DNA from: Symbiodinium natans | Lineage: Eukaryota; Sar; Dinophyceae; Suessiales; Symbiodiniaceae | Length of the DNA stretch: 47,914 nt | Assembly (NCBI GenBank): GCA_905221605.1 | Contig: CAJNDS010000960.1 | Location: 1 to 47,914, forward strand | Reading direction: 5' to 3' | In this document: positions 1 to 10,600 of the stretch, one piece after another | Numbering within the stretch: position 1 is the stretch's first letter | Layout of the letters: the number at the start of each line of letters is the position of its first letter | The notes under the pieces: generated by a model | What the model was told of the DNA's origin: nothing | What the model saw: the letters and a program-made list of their open reading frames with translations, nothing else | Database searches by the model: none | Translations under genes and position numbers: made by a program

Positions 1-3000
1 GTAAGGTTTTTGTCTTGGCAAAACCCGTGGTGGTTATAGTTCGCAGGTGCTTGTGGTAAGGTTTTTGTCTTGGCAAATCCCGTGGCGGTGATAGTTCGCA
101 GGTGCTTGTGGTAAGGTTTTTGTCTTGGCAAAACCCGTGGTGGTGATGGTTCGCAGGTGCTTGTGGTAAGGTTGTTGTCTTGGCAAAGCCCCTGGTGGTG
201 ATAGTTCGCAGGTGCTTGTGGTAAGGTTTTTGTCTTGGCAAAACCCGTGGTGGTGATAGTTCGCAGGTGCTTGTGATAAGGTTTTTGTCTCGGCAAAAAC
301 CGTGGTGGTGATAGTTCGCAGGTGCTTGTGGTAAGGTTTTTGTCTTGGCAAAACCTGTGGTGGTGTTAGTTCGCAGGTGCTTGTGGTAAGGTTTTTGTCT
401 TGGCAAAACGCGTGGTGGTGATGGTTCGCAAGTGCTTGTGGTAAGGTTTTTGTCTTGGCAAAACCCGTGGTGGTGATAGTTCGCAGGTGCTTGTGGTCAG
501 GTTTTTGTCTTGGCAAAACCCCTGGTGGTGATAGTTCGCAGGTGCTTGTGGTAAGGTTTTTGTCTTGGCAAAACCCTGGTGGTGATAGTTCGCAGGTGCT
601 TGTGGTAAGGCTTTTGTCTTGGCAAAACCCGTGGTGGTGATAGTTCGCAGGTATTTGTGGTAAGTTTTTTGTCTTGGCAAAACTCGTGGTGGTGATAGTT
701 CGCAGGTTCTTATGGTATGGTTTTTGTCTTGGCAAAAGCCGTGGTGGTGATAATTCGCATGTATTTGGTAAGGTTTTTGTCTTGGAAAAACCCGTGGTGG
801 TGATAGTTCGCAGGTGCTTGTGATAAGGTTTCTGTCTTGGCAAAGCCCGTGGTGGTGATTGTTCGCAGGTGCTTGTGGTAAGGTTTTTGTCTTGACGAAA
901 CCCGTGGTGGTGATAGTTCGCAGGTGCTTGTGGTAAGGTTTTTGTCTTGGCAAAACCCGTGGCGGTGATAGTTCGCAGGTGCTTGTGGTAAGTTTCTTGT
1001 CTTGGCAAAACCCGCGGTGGTGATAGTTCGCAGGTGCTTGTGATAAGGTTTTTGTCTTGGCAAAAACCGTGGTGGTGATAGTTCGCAGGTGCTTGTGGTA
1101 AGGTTTTTGTCTTGGCAAAACCCGTGGTGGTGATAGTTCGCAGGTGTTTGTGGTAAGGTTTTTGTCTTTGCAAAACCCGTGGTGGTGATAGTTCGCAGGT
1201 GCTTGTGGTAAGTTTCTTGTCTTGGCAAAACCCGTGGTGGTGATAGTTCGCAGGTGCTTGTGGTAAGGTTTTCGTCTTGGCAAAACCCATGGTGGTGATA
1301 GTTCGCAGGTGCTTGTGGTCAGGTTTGTGTCTTGGCAAAACCCGTCGTGGTGATAGTACGCAGGTGCTTGTCGTGTCTTGTCAAAACCCGTGGTGGTGAT
1401 AGTACGCAGGTGCTTGTGAAAAGGTTTTTGTCTTGGCGAAACCCATGGTGGTGATAGTTCGCAGGTGCTTGTGGTAAGTTTTTTGTCTTGGCAGAACCCG
1501 TGGTGGTGATAACTCGCAGGTGCTTGTGGTAAGATTTTTGTCTTGGCAAAACCCGTGGTGGTGATAGTTCGCAGGTGCTTGTGGTAAGATTTTTGTCTTG
1601 GCAAAACCCGTGGTGGTGATAGTTCGCAGGTGCTTGTGGGAAGGTTTTTGTCTTGGCAAAACCCGTGGTGGTGATAGTTCGCAGGTGCTTGTGGTCAGGT
1701 TTTTGTCTTGGCAAAACCCGTGGTGGTGATAGTTCGCAGGTGCTTGTGGTCAGGTTCTTGTCTTGGCAAAACCCGTGGTGGTGATAGTTCGCAGGTGCTT
1801 GTGGTAAGGTTTTTGTCTTGGCAAAACCCGTGGTGGTGATTGTTCGCAGGTGCTTGTGGTAAGATTTTGTCTTGGCAAAACCCGTGGTGGTGATAGTTCG
1901 CAGGTGCTTGTGATAAGGTTTTTGTCTTGGCAAAACCCGTGGTGGTGATAGTTCGCAGGTGCTTGTGGTAAGGTTTTTGTCTTGGCAAAAGCCGTGGTGG
2001 TGATAGTTCGCAGGTGCTTGTGGTAAGGTTTTTGTCTTGGCAAAACCCGTGGTGGTAATAGTTCGCAGGTGCTTGTGGTAAGGTTTCTGTCTTGGCAAAT
2101 TCCGTGGTGGTGATAGTTCGCAGGTGCTTGTGGTCAGGTTTTTGTCTTGGCAAAACCCGTGGTGGTGATAGTTCGCAGGTGCTTGTGGTAAGGTTTTTGT
2201 CTTGGCAAAACCCGCGGTGGTGATAGTTCGCAGGTGCTTGTGGTAAGGTTTTTGTCTTGGCAAAACCCGTGGTGGTGATAGTTCGCAGGTGCTTGTGGTA
2301 AGGTTTTTGTCTTGGCAAAACCCGGCTTGGGGTGATAGTTCGCAGGTGCTTGTGGTAGGGTTTTTGTCTTGGCAAAGTCCGGGGTGGTGATAGTTCGCAG
2401 GTGCTTGTGGTAAGGTTTTTGTCTTGGCAAAACCCGTGGTGGTGATAGTTCGCAGATGCTTGTGGTAAGGTTGTTGTCTTGGCAAAACCCGTGGTGGTGA
2501 TAGTTCGCAGGTGCTTGTGGTAAGGTTTTTGTCTTGGAAAAAAACGTGGCGGTGATAGTTCGCAGGGCTTGTGGTAAGGTTTTTGTCTTGGCAAAACCCG
2601 TGGTGGTGACAGTTCGCAGGTGCTTGTGATAAGGTTTTTGTCTTGGCAAAACCCGTGGTGGTGATAGTTCACAGGTTCTTGTGGTAAGGTTTTTGTCTTG
2701 GCAAAACCCATGGTGGTGATAGTTCGCAGGTGCTTGTGGTAAGGTTTTGGTCTTGGCAAAACCCGTGGTGGTGATAGTTCGCAGGTGCTTGTGGTAAGGT
2801 TTTCGTCTTGGCAAAACCCGTGGTGGTGATAGTTCGCAGGTGCTTGTGGTAAGGTTTTTGTCTTGGCAAAACCCGTGGTGGTGATAGGTCGCAGGTGCTT
2901 GTGGTCAGCTTTTTGTCTTGGCAAAACCCGTGCTGGTGATAGTTCGCAGGTGCTTGTGGTAAGGTTTTTGTCTTGGCAAAACCCGTGGCGGTGATAGTTC

Positions 3001-6000
3001 GCAGGTGCTTGTGGTAAGGTTTTTGTCTTGGCAAAACCCGTGGTGGTGATAGTTCGCAGGTGCTTGTGGTAAGGTTTGTGTCTTGGCAAAACCCGTGGTG
3101 GTGATGGTTCGAAGATGCTTGTGGTAAGGTTCTTGTCTTGGCAAAACCCGTTGCTGTCATAGTTCGCAAGTGCTTGTGGTAAGGTTTTTTTGTCTTGGCA
3201 AAAACCGTGGCGGTGATAGTTCGCAGGTGCTTGTGGTAAGGTTTTTGTCTTGCCAAAATATGTGGTGGTTATAGTTCGTAGGTGCTTTTGGTAAGGTTTT
3301 TTGTCTTGGCAAAACCCGTGGTGGTGATAGTTCGCAGGTATTTGTGGTAAGGTTTTTGTCTTGGCAAAACTCGTGGTGGTTATAATTCGCAGGTCCTTGT
3401 GGTAAGGTTTTTGTCTTGGCAAAACCCGTGGTGGGGATAGTTCGCAGGAGCTTGCGAAAAAGATTTAATCTTGGCAAGACCCGTGGTGGTGATAGTTCGC
3501 AGGTGCTTGTGGTCAGGATTTTGTCTTGGCAAAACCCGTGGTGGTGATAGTTCGCAGGTGCTTGTGGTAAGGTTTTTGTCTTGGCAAAACCCGTGTTGGT
3601 GATAGTTCTTAGGCGCTTGTGGTAAGGTTTTTGTCTTGGCAACACCCGGGGTGGTGATAGTTCGCAGGTGCTTGTGGTCAGGTTTTTGTCTTGGCAAAAC
3701 CCGTGGTGGTGACAGTTCGCAGGTGCTTGTGGTAAGCTATTGTCTTGGCAAAACCCGTGGTGGTGATAGTGCGCAGGTGCTTGTGGTAAGGTTTTTGTCT
3801 TGGCAAAACCCGTGGTGGTGATAGTTCGCAGGTGCTTGCGGTAAGGTTTTTGTCTTGGCAAAACCCGTGGTGGTGATAGTTCGCAGGTGCTTGGGGTAAG
3901 GTTTTTGTCTTGGCAAAGCCCGTGGTGGTGATAGTTCGCAGGTGCTTGTGGTAAGGTTTTTGTCTTGGCAAAACCCGTGGTGGTGACAGTTCGCAGGTGC
4001 TTGTGGTAAGGTTTTTGTCTTGGCGAAACGCGTGGTGGTGATAGTTCGCAGGTGCTTCTGGTAAGGTTTTTGTCTTGGCAAAACCCGTGGTGGTGATAGT
4101 TCGCAGGTGCTTGTGATAAGGTTTTTGTCTTGGCAAAGCCCGTGGTGGTGATAGTTCGCAGGTGCTTGTGGTAAGTTTTTTGTCTTGGCAAAGCCCGTGG
4201 TGGTGATAGTTCGCAGGTGCTTGTGGTAAGGTTTGTGTCTTGGCAAAACCCGTGGCGGTGATAGTTCGCAGGTGCTTGTGGTAAGGTTTTTGTCGTGGCA
4301 AAACCCGTGGTGGTGACAGTTCGCAGGTGCTTGTGGTAAGGTTCTTGTCTTGGCAGAACCCATGGTGGTGATAGTTCGCAGGTGCTTGTGGTAAGGTTTC
4401 TGTCTTGGCAAAACTCGTGGTGGTGATAGTTCGCAGGTGCTTGTGGTAAGGATTCTGTCTTGGCAAAACCCGTGGTGGTGATAGTTCGCAGGTGCTGGTG
4501 GTAAGGTTTTTGTCTTGGCAAAACCCGTGGTGGTGATAGTTCGCAGGTGCTTGTGGTAAGGTTTTTGTCTTGGCAAAACCTGTGGTGGTGATAGTTCGCA
4601 GGTGCTTATGGTAAGTTTTTTTGTCTTGGCAAAACCCGTGGCGGTGATGGTTCGCATGTGCTTGTGGTAAGGTTTTTGTCTTGGCAAAAACCGTGGTGGT
4701 GATAGTTCGCAGGTGCTTGTGGTAAGTTTTTTGTCTTGGCAAAACCCGTGGTGGTGATTGTTCGTAGGTGCTTGTGGTAAGGTTTTTGTCTTGACGAAAC
4801 CCGTGGTGGTGATAGTTCGCAGGTGCTTGTGGTAAGGTTTTTGTCTTGGCAAATTCCGTGGTGGTGATAGTTCGCAGGTGCTTGTTGTAAGTTTCTTGTC
4901 TTGGCAAATTCCGTGGTGGTGATAGTTCGCAGGTGCTTGTGGTAAGGTTTTTATCTTGCCAAGATCTGTGGTGGTGATAGTTCGCAGGTGCTTGTGGTAA
5001 GGTTTCTGTCTTGGCAAATTGCGTGGTGGTGATAGTTCGCAGCTACTTATGGTAAGGTTTTTGTCTTGGCAAAACCCGTGGTAGGGATAGTTCGCAGGTG
5101 CTTGTGGTAAGTTTCTTGTCTTGGCAAAACCCGTGGTGGTGATAGTTCGTAGGTGCTTCTGATTAGGTTTTTGTCTTGGCAAAACCCGTGATGGTGATAG
5201 TTCTCAGGTGCTTGTGGTAAGACTTTTGTCTTGACAAACCCCGTGGTGGGATAGTTCGCAGTGCTTATGGGAAGTTTTTTGTCTTCTCAACGCGCGTAAT
5301 GGTAATGGTACGCGTTCGCAGGCGCTTGTGGTAAGGCTTTTGTCTTGCCAAAATCTATGGTGGTGAAAGTTCGTAGCTACTTTTGGTAAGGTCTTTGTCT
5401 TGGCAAAACCCGTGGTGGTGATAGTTCGCAGATGCTTGTGGTAAGGTTTTTGTCTTGGCAAACCTCGTGGTGGTGATAGTTCGCAGGTGCTTGTGGTAAG
5501 GTTTTTGTCTTGGCAAATTCCGTGGTGGTTTGATAGTTCGTAGGTGCTTGTGATAAGGTTTCTGTCTTGGCAAGTTCGCAGGTGCTTGTGGTCAGGTTTT
5601 TGTCTTGGCACAACCCGTGGCTGTCATAGTTCGTAGGAATTGTGGTAAGGCTTTTTGTCTTGGCAAAAACCGTGGTGGTGATAGTTCGCAGGTGCTTGTG
5701 GTAAGCTGTCTCGTTCGCAGGTGCTTGTGGTAAAGTTTGTGTCTTGGCAAAACCCGTGGTGGTGATAGTTCGCAGCTGCTTGTGGTAAGGTTTTTGTCTT
5801 GGCAAAACCCGGGGTGGTGATAGTTCGCAGGTGCTTACGGTAAGGTTTTTGTCTTGGCAAAACCCGTGGTGGTGATAGTTTGCAGGTGCTTGTGGTAAGG
5901 TTTTTGTCTTGGCAAAAACCGTGGCGGTGATAGTTCGCAGGTGCTTGTGGCAAGGTTTTTGTCTTGGCAAAGCCCGTGGTGGTGATGGTTTGCAGGTGCT

Positions 6001-6859
6001 TCTGGTAAGGTTTTTGTCTTGGCAAAACCCGTGGCGGTGATAGTTCGCAGGTGCTTGTGGTAAGGTTTTTGTCTTGGCAAAACCCGTGGTGGTGATAGTT
6101 CGCAGGTGCTTGTGGTAAGGATTCTGTCTTGGCAAAACCCGTGGTGGTGATAGTTCGCAGGTGCTTGTGGTAAGGTTTTTGTCTTGGCAAAGCCCGTGGT
6201 GGTGATAGTTCGCAGGTGCTTGCGGTAAGGTTTTTGTCTTGGCAAAATCAGTGGTGGTGATAGTTCGCAGGTGTTTGTGGTAAGGTTTTTGTCTGGGCAA
6301 AACCCGTGGTGGTGATAGTTCGCAGGTGCTTGTGGTAAGGTTTCTGTCTTGGCAAAACCTGTAGTGGTGATAATTCGCAGGTGCTTGTGGTAAGGTTTTT
6401 GTCGTGGCAAAACCCGTGATGGTGATAGTTCTTAGGTGCTTGTGGTAAGGTTTTTGTCTTGGCAACACCCGTGGCGGTGATAGTTCGCAGGTGCTTGTGG
6501 TAAGGTTTTTGTCTTGGCAAAACCCGTGGTGGTGATAGTTCGTAGGTGCTTGTGGTAAGGTTTTTGTCTTGGCAAAACCCGTGACGGTGATAGTTCGCAG
6601 GTGCTTATATTAAAGTTTGTGTCTTGGCAAAACCCGTGGTGGTGATAGTTCGCAGGTGCTTGTGGTAAGGTTTTTGTCTTGGTGATAGTTCGCAGGTGCT
6701 TGTGGTAAGGCTTTTGTCTTGGCAAAACCCGTGGTTGTGATAGTTTGCAGGTGCTTGTGGTAAGGTTTTTGTCTTGGCAAAACCCGTGGTGGTGATAGTT
6801 CGCAGGTGCTTGTGGTAAGGTTTTTGTCTTGGCAAAACCCGTGGTGTGATAGTTCGCAG

Positions 6860-7170
6860 GTGCTTGTTATAAGGTTTTTGTCTGGGCCAACCCGTGTTGG
6901 TGATAGGTTTCGCAGGTGCTTGTGGTAAGGTTTTTGTATTGGCAAGCCCGTGGGGTGAATGGTTCGCCCGGTGCTTGTGGTCAGGTTGGTGTCTTGGCAA
7001 AAAACCCGTTGGCGGTCCATATTTTGCGGGTGCTTGTGTTAAGGTTTTTGTCTTTGGCAAACAAAACCCGTGTGGTTCGCAGGTGCTTGTGGTAAGGTTT
7101 TGTCCTTGGCAAAGAAAAAAAAAAAAAAAACCCGTGGTTGTGATAGTTTCGCAGGTGCTTGTGTTAGGTA
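6860..7170 (+). repeat. degenerate, indel-rich stretch of satellite
   Basis: About six monomers here carry many small insertions and altered spacings, such as GGTTTCGCAGG, GGTTCGCCCGGTGC, AAAAAACCCGTTGGCGG and TTTGGCAAACAAAACCCG. They also include a run of 16 A at 7115-7130 where the consensus has four. Units on both sides are regular. The equivalent part of copy 2 (about 14,480-14,890) does not show this. Either these units have decayed or the consensus sequence is unreliable here. Confidence 0.75.
7115..7130 (+). repeat. 16-bp A homopolymer
   Basis: An A16 run follows GGCAAAG, replacing the usual A4 before CCCGTGG. It is the longest homopolymer I noticed in the array and sits in the middle of the degenerate stretch. 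Slippage or a sequencing or assembly error could explain it. The other long A runs in the array are at most 7-8 bases (near 45,307 and 46,983). Confidence 0.9.
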
Positions 7171-7287
7171 AGGTGTCTTGGCAAAACCCGTGGTGGTGAT
7201 AGTTCGCAGGTGCTTGTGGTAAGGCTTTTGTCTTGGCAAAACCCGTGGTGGTGATAGTTCGCAGGTGCTTGTGGTCAGGTTTTTGTC

Positions 7288-7322
7288 TTGGCAAAACCCG
7301 TGCTTGTGGTAAGTATTTTGTC
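7288..7322 (+). repeat. truncated 35-bp monomer (type example)
   Basis: In this unit CCCGTG is followed directly by CTTGTGG, so the 20 bp between two GTG triplets of the consensus are missing, leaving a 35-bp unit. The same junction recurs at 14,912, 17,383, 24,011, 26,788, 30,807, 31,339, 33,775, 34,469, 35,088, 35,782, 42,142, 43,488, 45,280, 45,860, 46,329 and 46,583. Several of these are copies carried along by the larger duplications; others appear in different unit contexts. Confidence 0.9.
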
Positions 7323-7638
7323 TTGGCAAAACCCGTGGTGGTGATAGTTCGCAGGTGCTTGTGGTAAGGTTTTTGTCTTGGCAAAACCCGTGGTGGTGAT
7401 AGTTCGCAGGTGCTTGTGGTAAGGTTTGTGTCTTGGCAAAACCCGTGGTGGTGATAGTTCGCAGGTCCTTGTGGTAAGGTTTTTGTTTTGGCAAAACTCG
7501 TGATGGTGATAGTTCGCAGGTGCTTGTGGTAAGGTTTTTGTCTTGGCAAAACCCGTGGTGGTGATAGTTCGCAGGTGCTTGTGGTAAGGTTTTTGTCTTT
7601 TCAAAACCCGTGGTGGTGATAGTTCGCAGGTGCTTGTG

Positions 7639-10600
7639 GTAAGGTTTTTGTCTTGGCAAAACCCGTGGTGGTTATAGTTCGCAGGTGCTTGTGGTAAGGT
7701 TTTTGTCTTGGCAAAACCCGTGGCGGTGATAGTTCGCAGGTGCTTGTGGTAAGGTTTTTGTCTTGGCAAAACCCGTGGTGGTGATGGTTCGCAGGTGCTT
7801 GTGGTAAGGTTGTTGTCTTGGCAAAGCCCCTGGTGGTGATAGTTCGCAGGTGCTTGTGGTAAGGTTTTTGTCTTGGCAAAACCCGTGGTGGTGATAGTTC
7901 GCAGGTGCTTGTGATAAGGTTTTTGTCTCGGCAAAAACCGTGGTGGTGATAGTTCGCAGGTGCTTGTGGTAAGGTTTTTGTCTTGGCAAAACCTGTGGTG
8001 GTGTTAGTTCGCAGGTGCTTGTGGTAAGGTTTTTGTCTTGGCAAAACGCGTGGTGGTGATGGTTCGCAAGTGCTTGTGGTAAGGTTTTTGTCTTGGCAAA
8101 ACCCGTGGTGGTGATAGTTCGCAGGTGCTTGTGGTCAGGTTTTTGTCTTGGCAAAACCCCTGGTGGTGATAGTTCGCAGGTGCTTGTGGTAAGGTTTTTG
8201 TCTTGGCAAAACCCTGGTGGTGATAGTTCGCAGGTGCTTGTGGTAAGGCTTTTGTCTTGGCAAAACCCGTGGTGGTGATAGTTCGCAGGTATTTGTGGTA
8301 AGTTTTTTGTCTTGGCAAAACTCGTGGTGGTGATAGTTCGCAGGTTCTTATGGTATGGTTTTTGTCTTGGCAAAAGCCGTGGTGGTGATAATTCGCATGT
8401 ATTTGGTAAGGTTTTTGTCTTGGAAAAACCCGTGGTGGTGATAGTTCGCAGGTGCTTGTGATAAGGTTTCTGTCTTGGCAAAGCCCGTGGTGGTGATTGT
8501 TCGCAGGTGCTTGTGGTAAGGTTTTTGTCTTGACGAAACCCGTGGTGGTGATAGTTCGCAGGTGCTTGTGGTAAGGTTTTTGTCTTGGCAAAACCCGTGG
8601 CGGTGATAGTTCGCAGGTGCTTGTGGTAAGTTTCTTGTCTTGGCAAAACCCGCGGTGGTGATAGTTCGCAGGTGCTTGTGATAAGGTTTTTGTCTTGGCA
8701 AAAACCGTGGTGGTGATAGTTCGCAGGTGCTTGTGGTAAGGTTTTTGTCTTGGCAAAACCCGTGGTGGTGATAGTTCGCAGGTGTTTGTGGTAAGGTTTT
8801 TGTCTTTGCAAAACCCGTGGTGGTGATAGTTCGCAGGTGCTTGTGGTAAGTTTCTTGTCTTGGCAAAACCCGTGGTGGTGATAGTTCGCAGGTGCTTGTG
8901 GTAAGGTTTTCGTCTTGGCAAAACCCATGGTGGTGATAGTTCGCAGGTGCTTGTGGTCAGGTTTGTGTCTTGGCAAAACCCGTCGTGGTGATAGTACGCA
9001 GGTGCTTGTCGTGTCTTGTCAAAACCCGTGGTGGTGATAGTACGCAGGTGCTTGTGAAAAGGTTTTTGTCTTGGCGAAACCCATGGTGGTGATAGTTCGC
9101 AGGTGCTTGTGGTAAGTTTTTTGTCTTGGCAGAACCCGTGGTGGTGATAACTCGCAGGTGCTTGTGGTAAGATTTTTGTCTTGGCAAAACCCGTGGTGGT
9201 GATAGTTCGCAGGTGCTTGTGGTAAGATTTTTGTCTTGGCAAAACCCGTGGTGGTGATAGTTCGCAGGTGCTTGTGGGAAGGTTTTTGTCTTGGCAAAAC
9301 CCGTGGTGGTGATAGTTCGCAGGTGCTTGTGGTCAGGTTTTTGTCTTGGCAAAACCCGTGGTGGTGATAGTTCGCAGGTGCTTGTGGTCAGGTTCTTGTC
9401 TTGGCAAAACCCGTGGTGGTGATAGTTCGCAGGTGCTTGTGGTAAGGTTTTTGTCTTGGCAAAACCCGTGGTGGTGATTGTTCGCAGGTGCTTGTGGTAA
9501 GATTTTGTCTTGGCAAAACCCGTGGTGGTGATAGTTCGCAGGTGCTTGTGATAAGGTTTTTGTCTTGGCAAAACCCGTGGTGGTGATAGTTCGCAGGTGC
9601 TTGTGGTAAGGTTTTTGTCTTGGCAAAAGCCGTGGTGGTGATAGTTCGCAGGTGCTTGTGGTAAGGTTTTTGTCTTGGCAAAACCCGTGGTGGTAATAGT
9701 TCGCAGGTGCTTGTGGTAAGGTTTCTGTCTTGGCAAATTCCGTGGTGGTGATAGTTCGCAGGTGCTTGTGGTCAGGTTTTTGTCTTGGCAAAACCCGTGG
9801 TGGTGATAGTTCGCAGGTGCTTGTGGTAAGGTTTTTGTCTTGGCAAAACCCGCGGTGGTGATAGCTCGCAGGTGCTTGTGGTAAGGTTTTTGTCTTGGCA
9901 AAACCCGTGGTGGTGATAGTTCGCAGGTGCTTGTGGTAAGGTTTTTGTCTTGGCAAAACCGTGGTGGTGATAGTTCGCAGGTGCTTGTGGTAAGGTTTTT
10001 GTCTTGGCAAAACCCGTGGTGGTGATAGTTCGCAGGTGCTTGTGGTAAGGTTTTTGTCTTGGCAAAACCCGTGGTGGTGATAGTTCGCAGGTGCTTGTGG
10101 TAAGGTTTTTGTCTTGGCAAAACCCGTGGTGGTGATAGTTCGCAGGAGCTTGTGGTAAGGTTTTTGTCTTGGCAAAACCCGTGGCGGTGATGGTTCGCAG
10201 TGCTTGTGGTAAGGTTTTTGTCTTGGCAAAACCCGTGGTGGTGATAGTTCGCAGGTGCTTGTGGTAAGGTTTTTGTCTTGGCAAAACCCGTGGTGGTGAT
10301 AGTTCGCAGGTGCTTGTGGTAAGGTTTTTGTCTTGGCAAAACCCGTGGTGGTGATAGTTCGCAGGTGCTTGTGGTAAGGTTTTTGTCTTGGCAAAACCCG
10401 TGGTGGTGATAGTTCGCAGGTGCTTGTGGTAAGGTTTTTGTCTTGGCAAATCTCGTGGCGGTGATAGTTCGCAGGTGCTTGTGGTAAGGTTTTGTCTTGG
10501 CAAAACCCGTGGTGGTGATAGTTCGCAGGTGCTTGTGGTAAGGTTTTTGTCTTGGCAAAACCCGTGGTGGTGATAGGTCGCAGGTGCTTGTGGTCAGCTT

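Larger units (their letters stand above)
1..7638 (+). repeat. higher-order repeat copy 1 (about 7.64 kb)
   Basis: This block of about 139 monomers carries an ordered series of rare variants that recurs one period later. Base 1 aligns with base 7639. One early difference is at about base 78, where this copy reads AAATCCC and copy 2 reads AAAACCC. Marker units include a truncated unit with CTTGTCGTGTCTTGTC at about 1367, AAAAAGATTTAATC at about 3457, CTTCTCAACGCGCG at about 5283 and CTTTTCAAAACCC at about 7598. The first 2.2 kb is nearly identical to copy 2 at a constant offset of 7,638. The block probably continues left of the window, so the chosen phase is arbitrary. A divergent indel-rich stretch at about 6860-7170 is specific to this copy. 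Confidence 0.9.

Noticed and set aside
455-640. Short plus-strand open frames of 60-100 codons (also near 8,093, 19,705, 37,564 and 40,200)
   Set aside because: They arise where a local indel in a monomer shifts the frame past the TAA, TGA and TAG of the consensus. Identical peptides recur wherever the block is duplicated.
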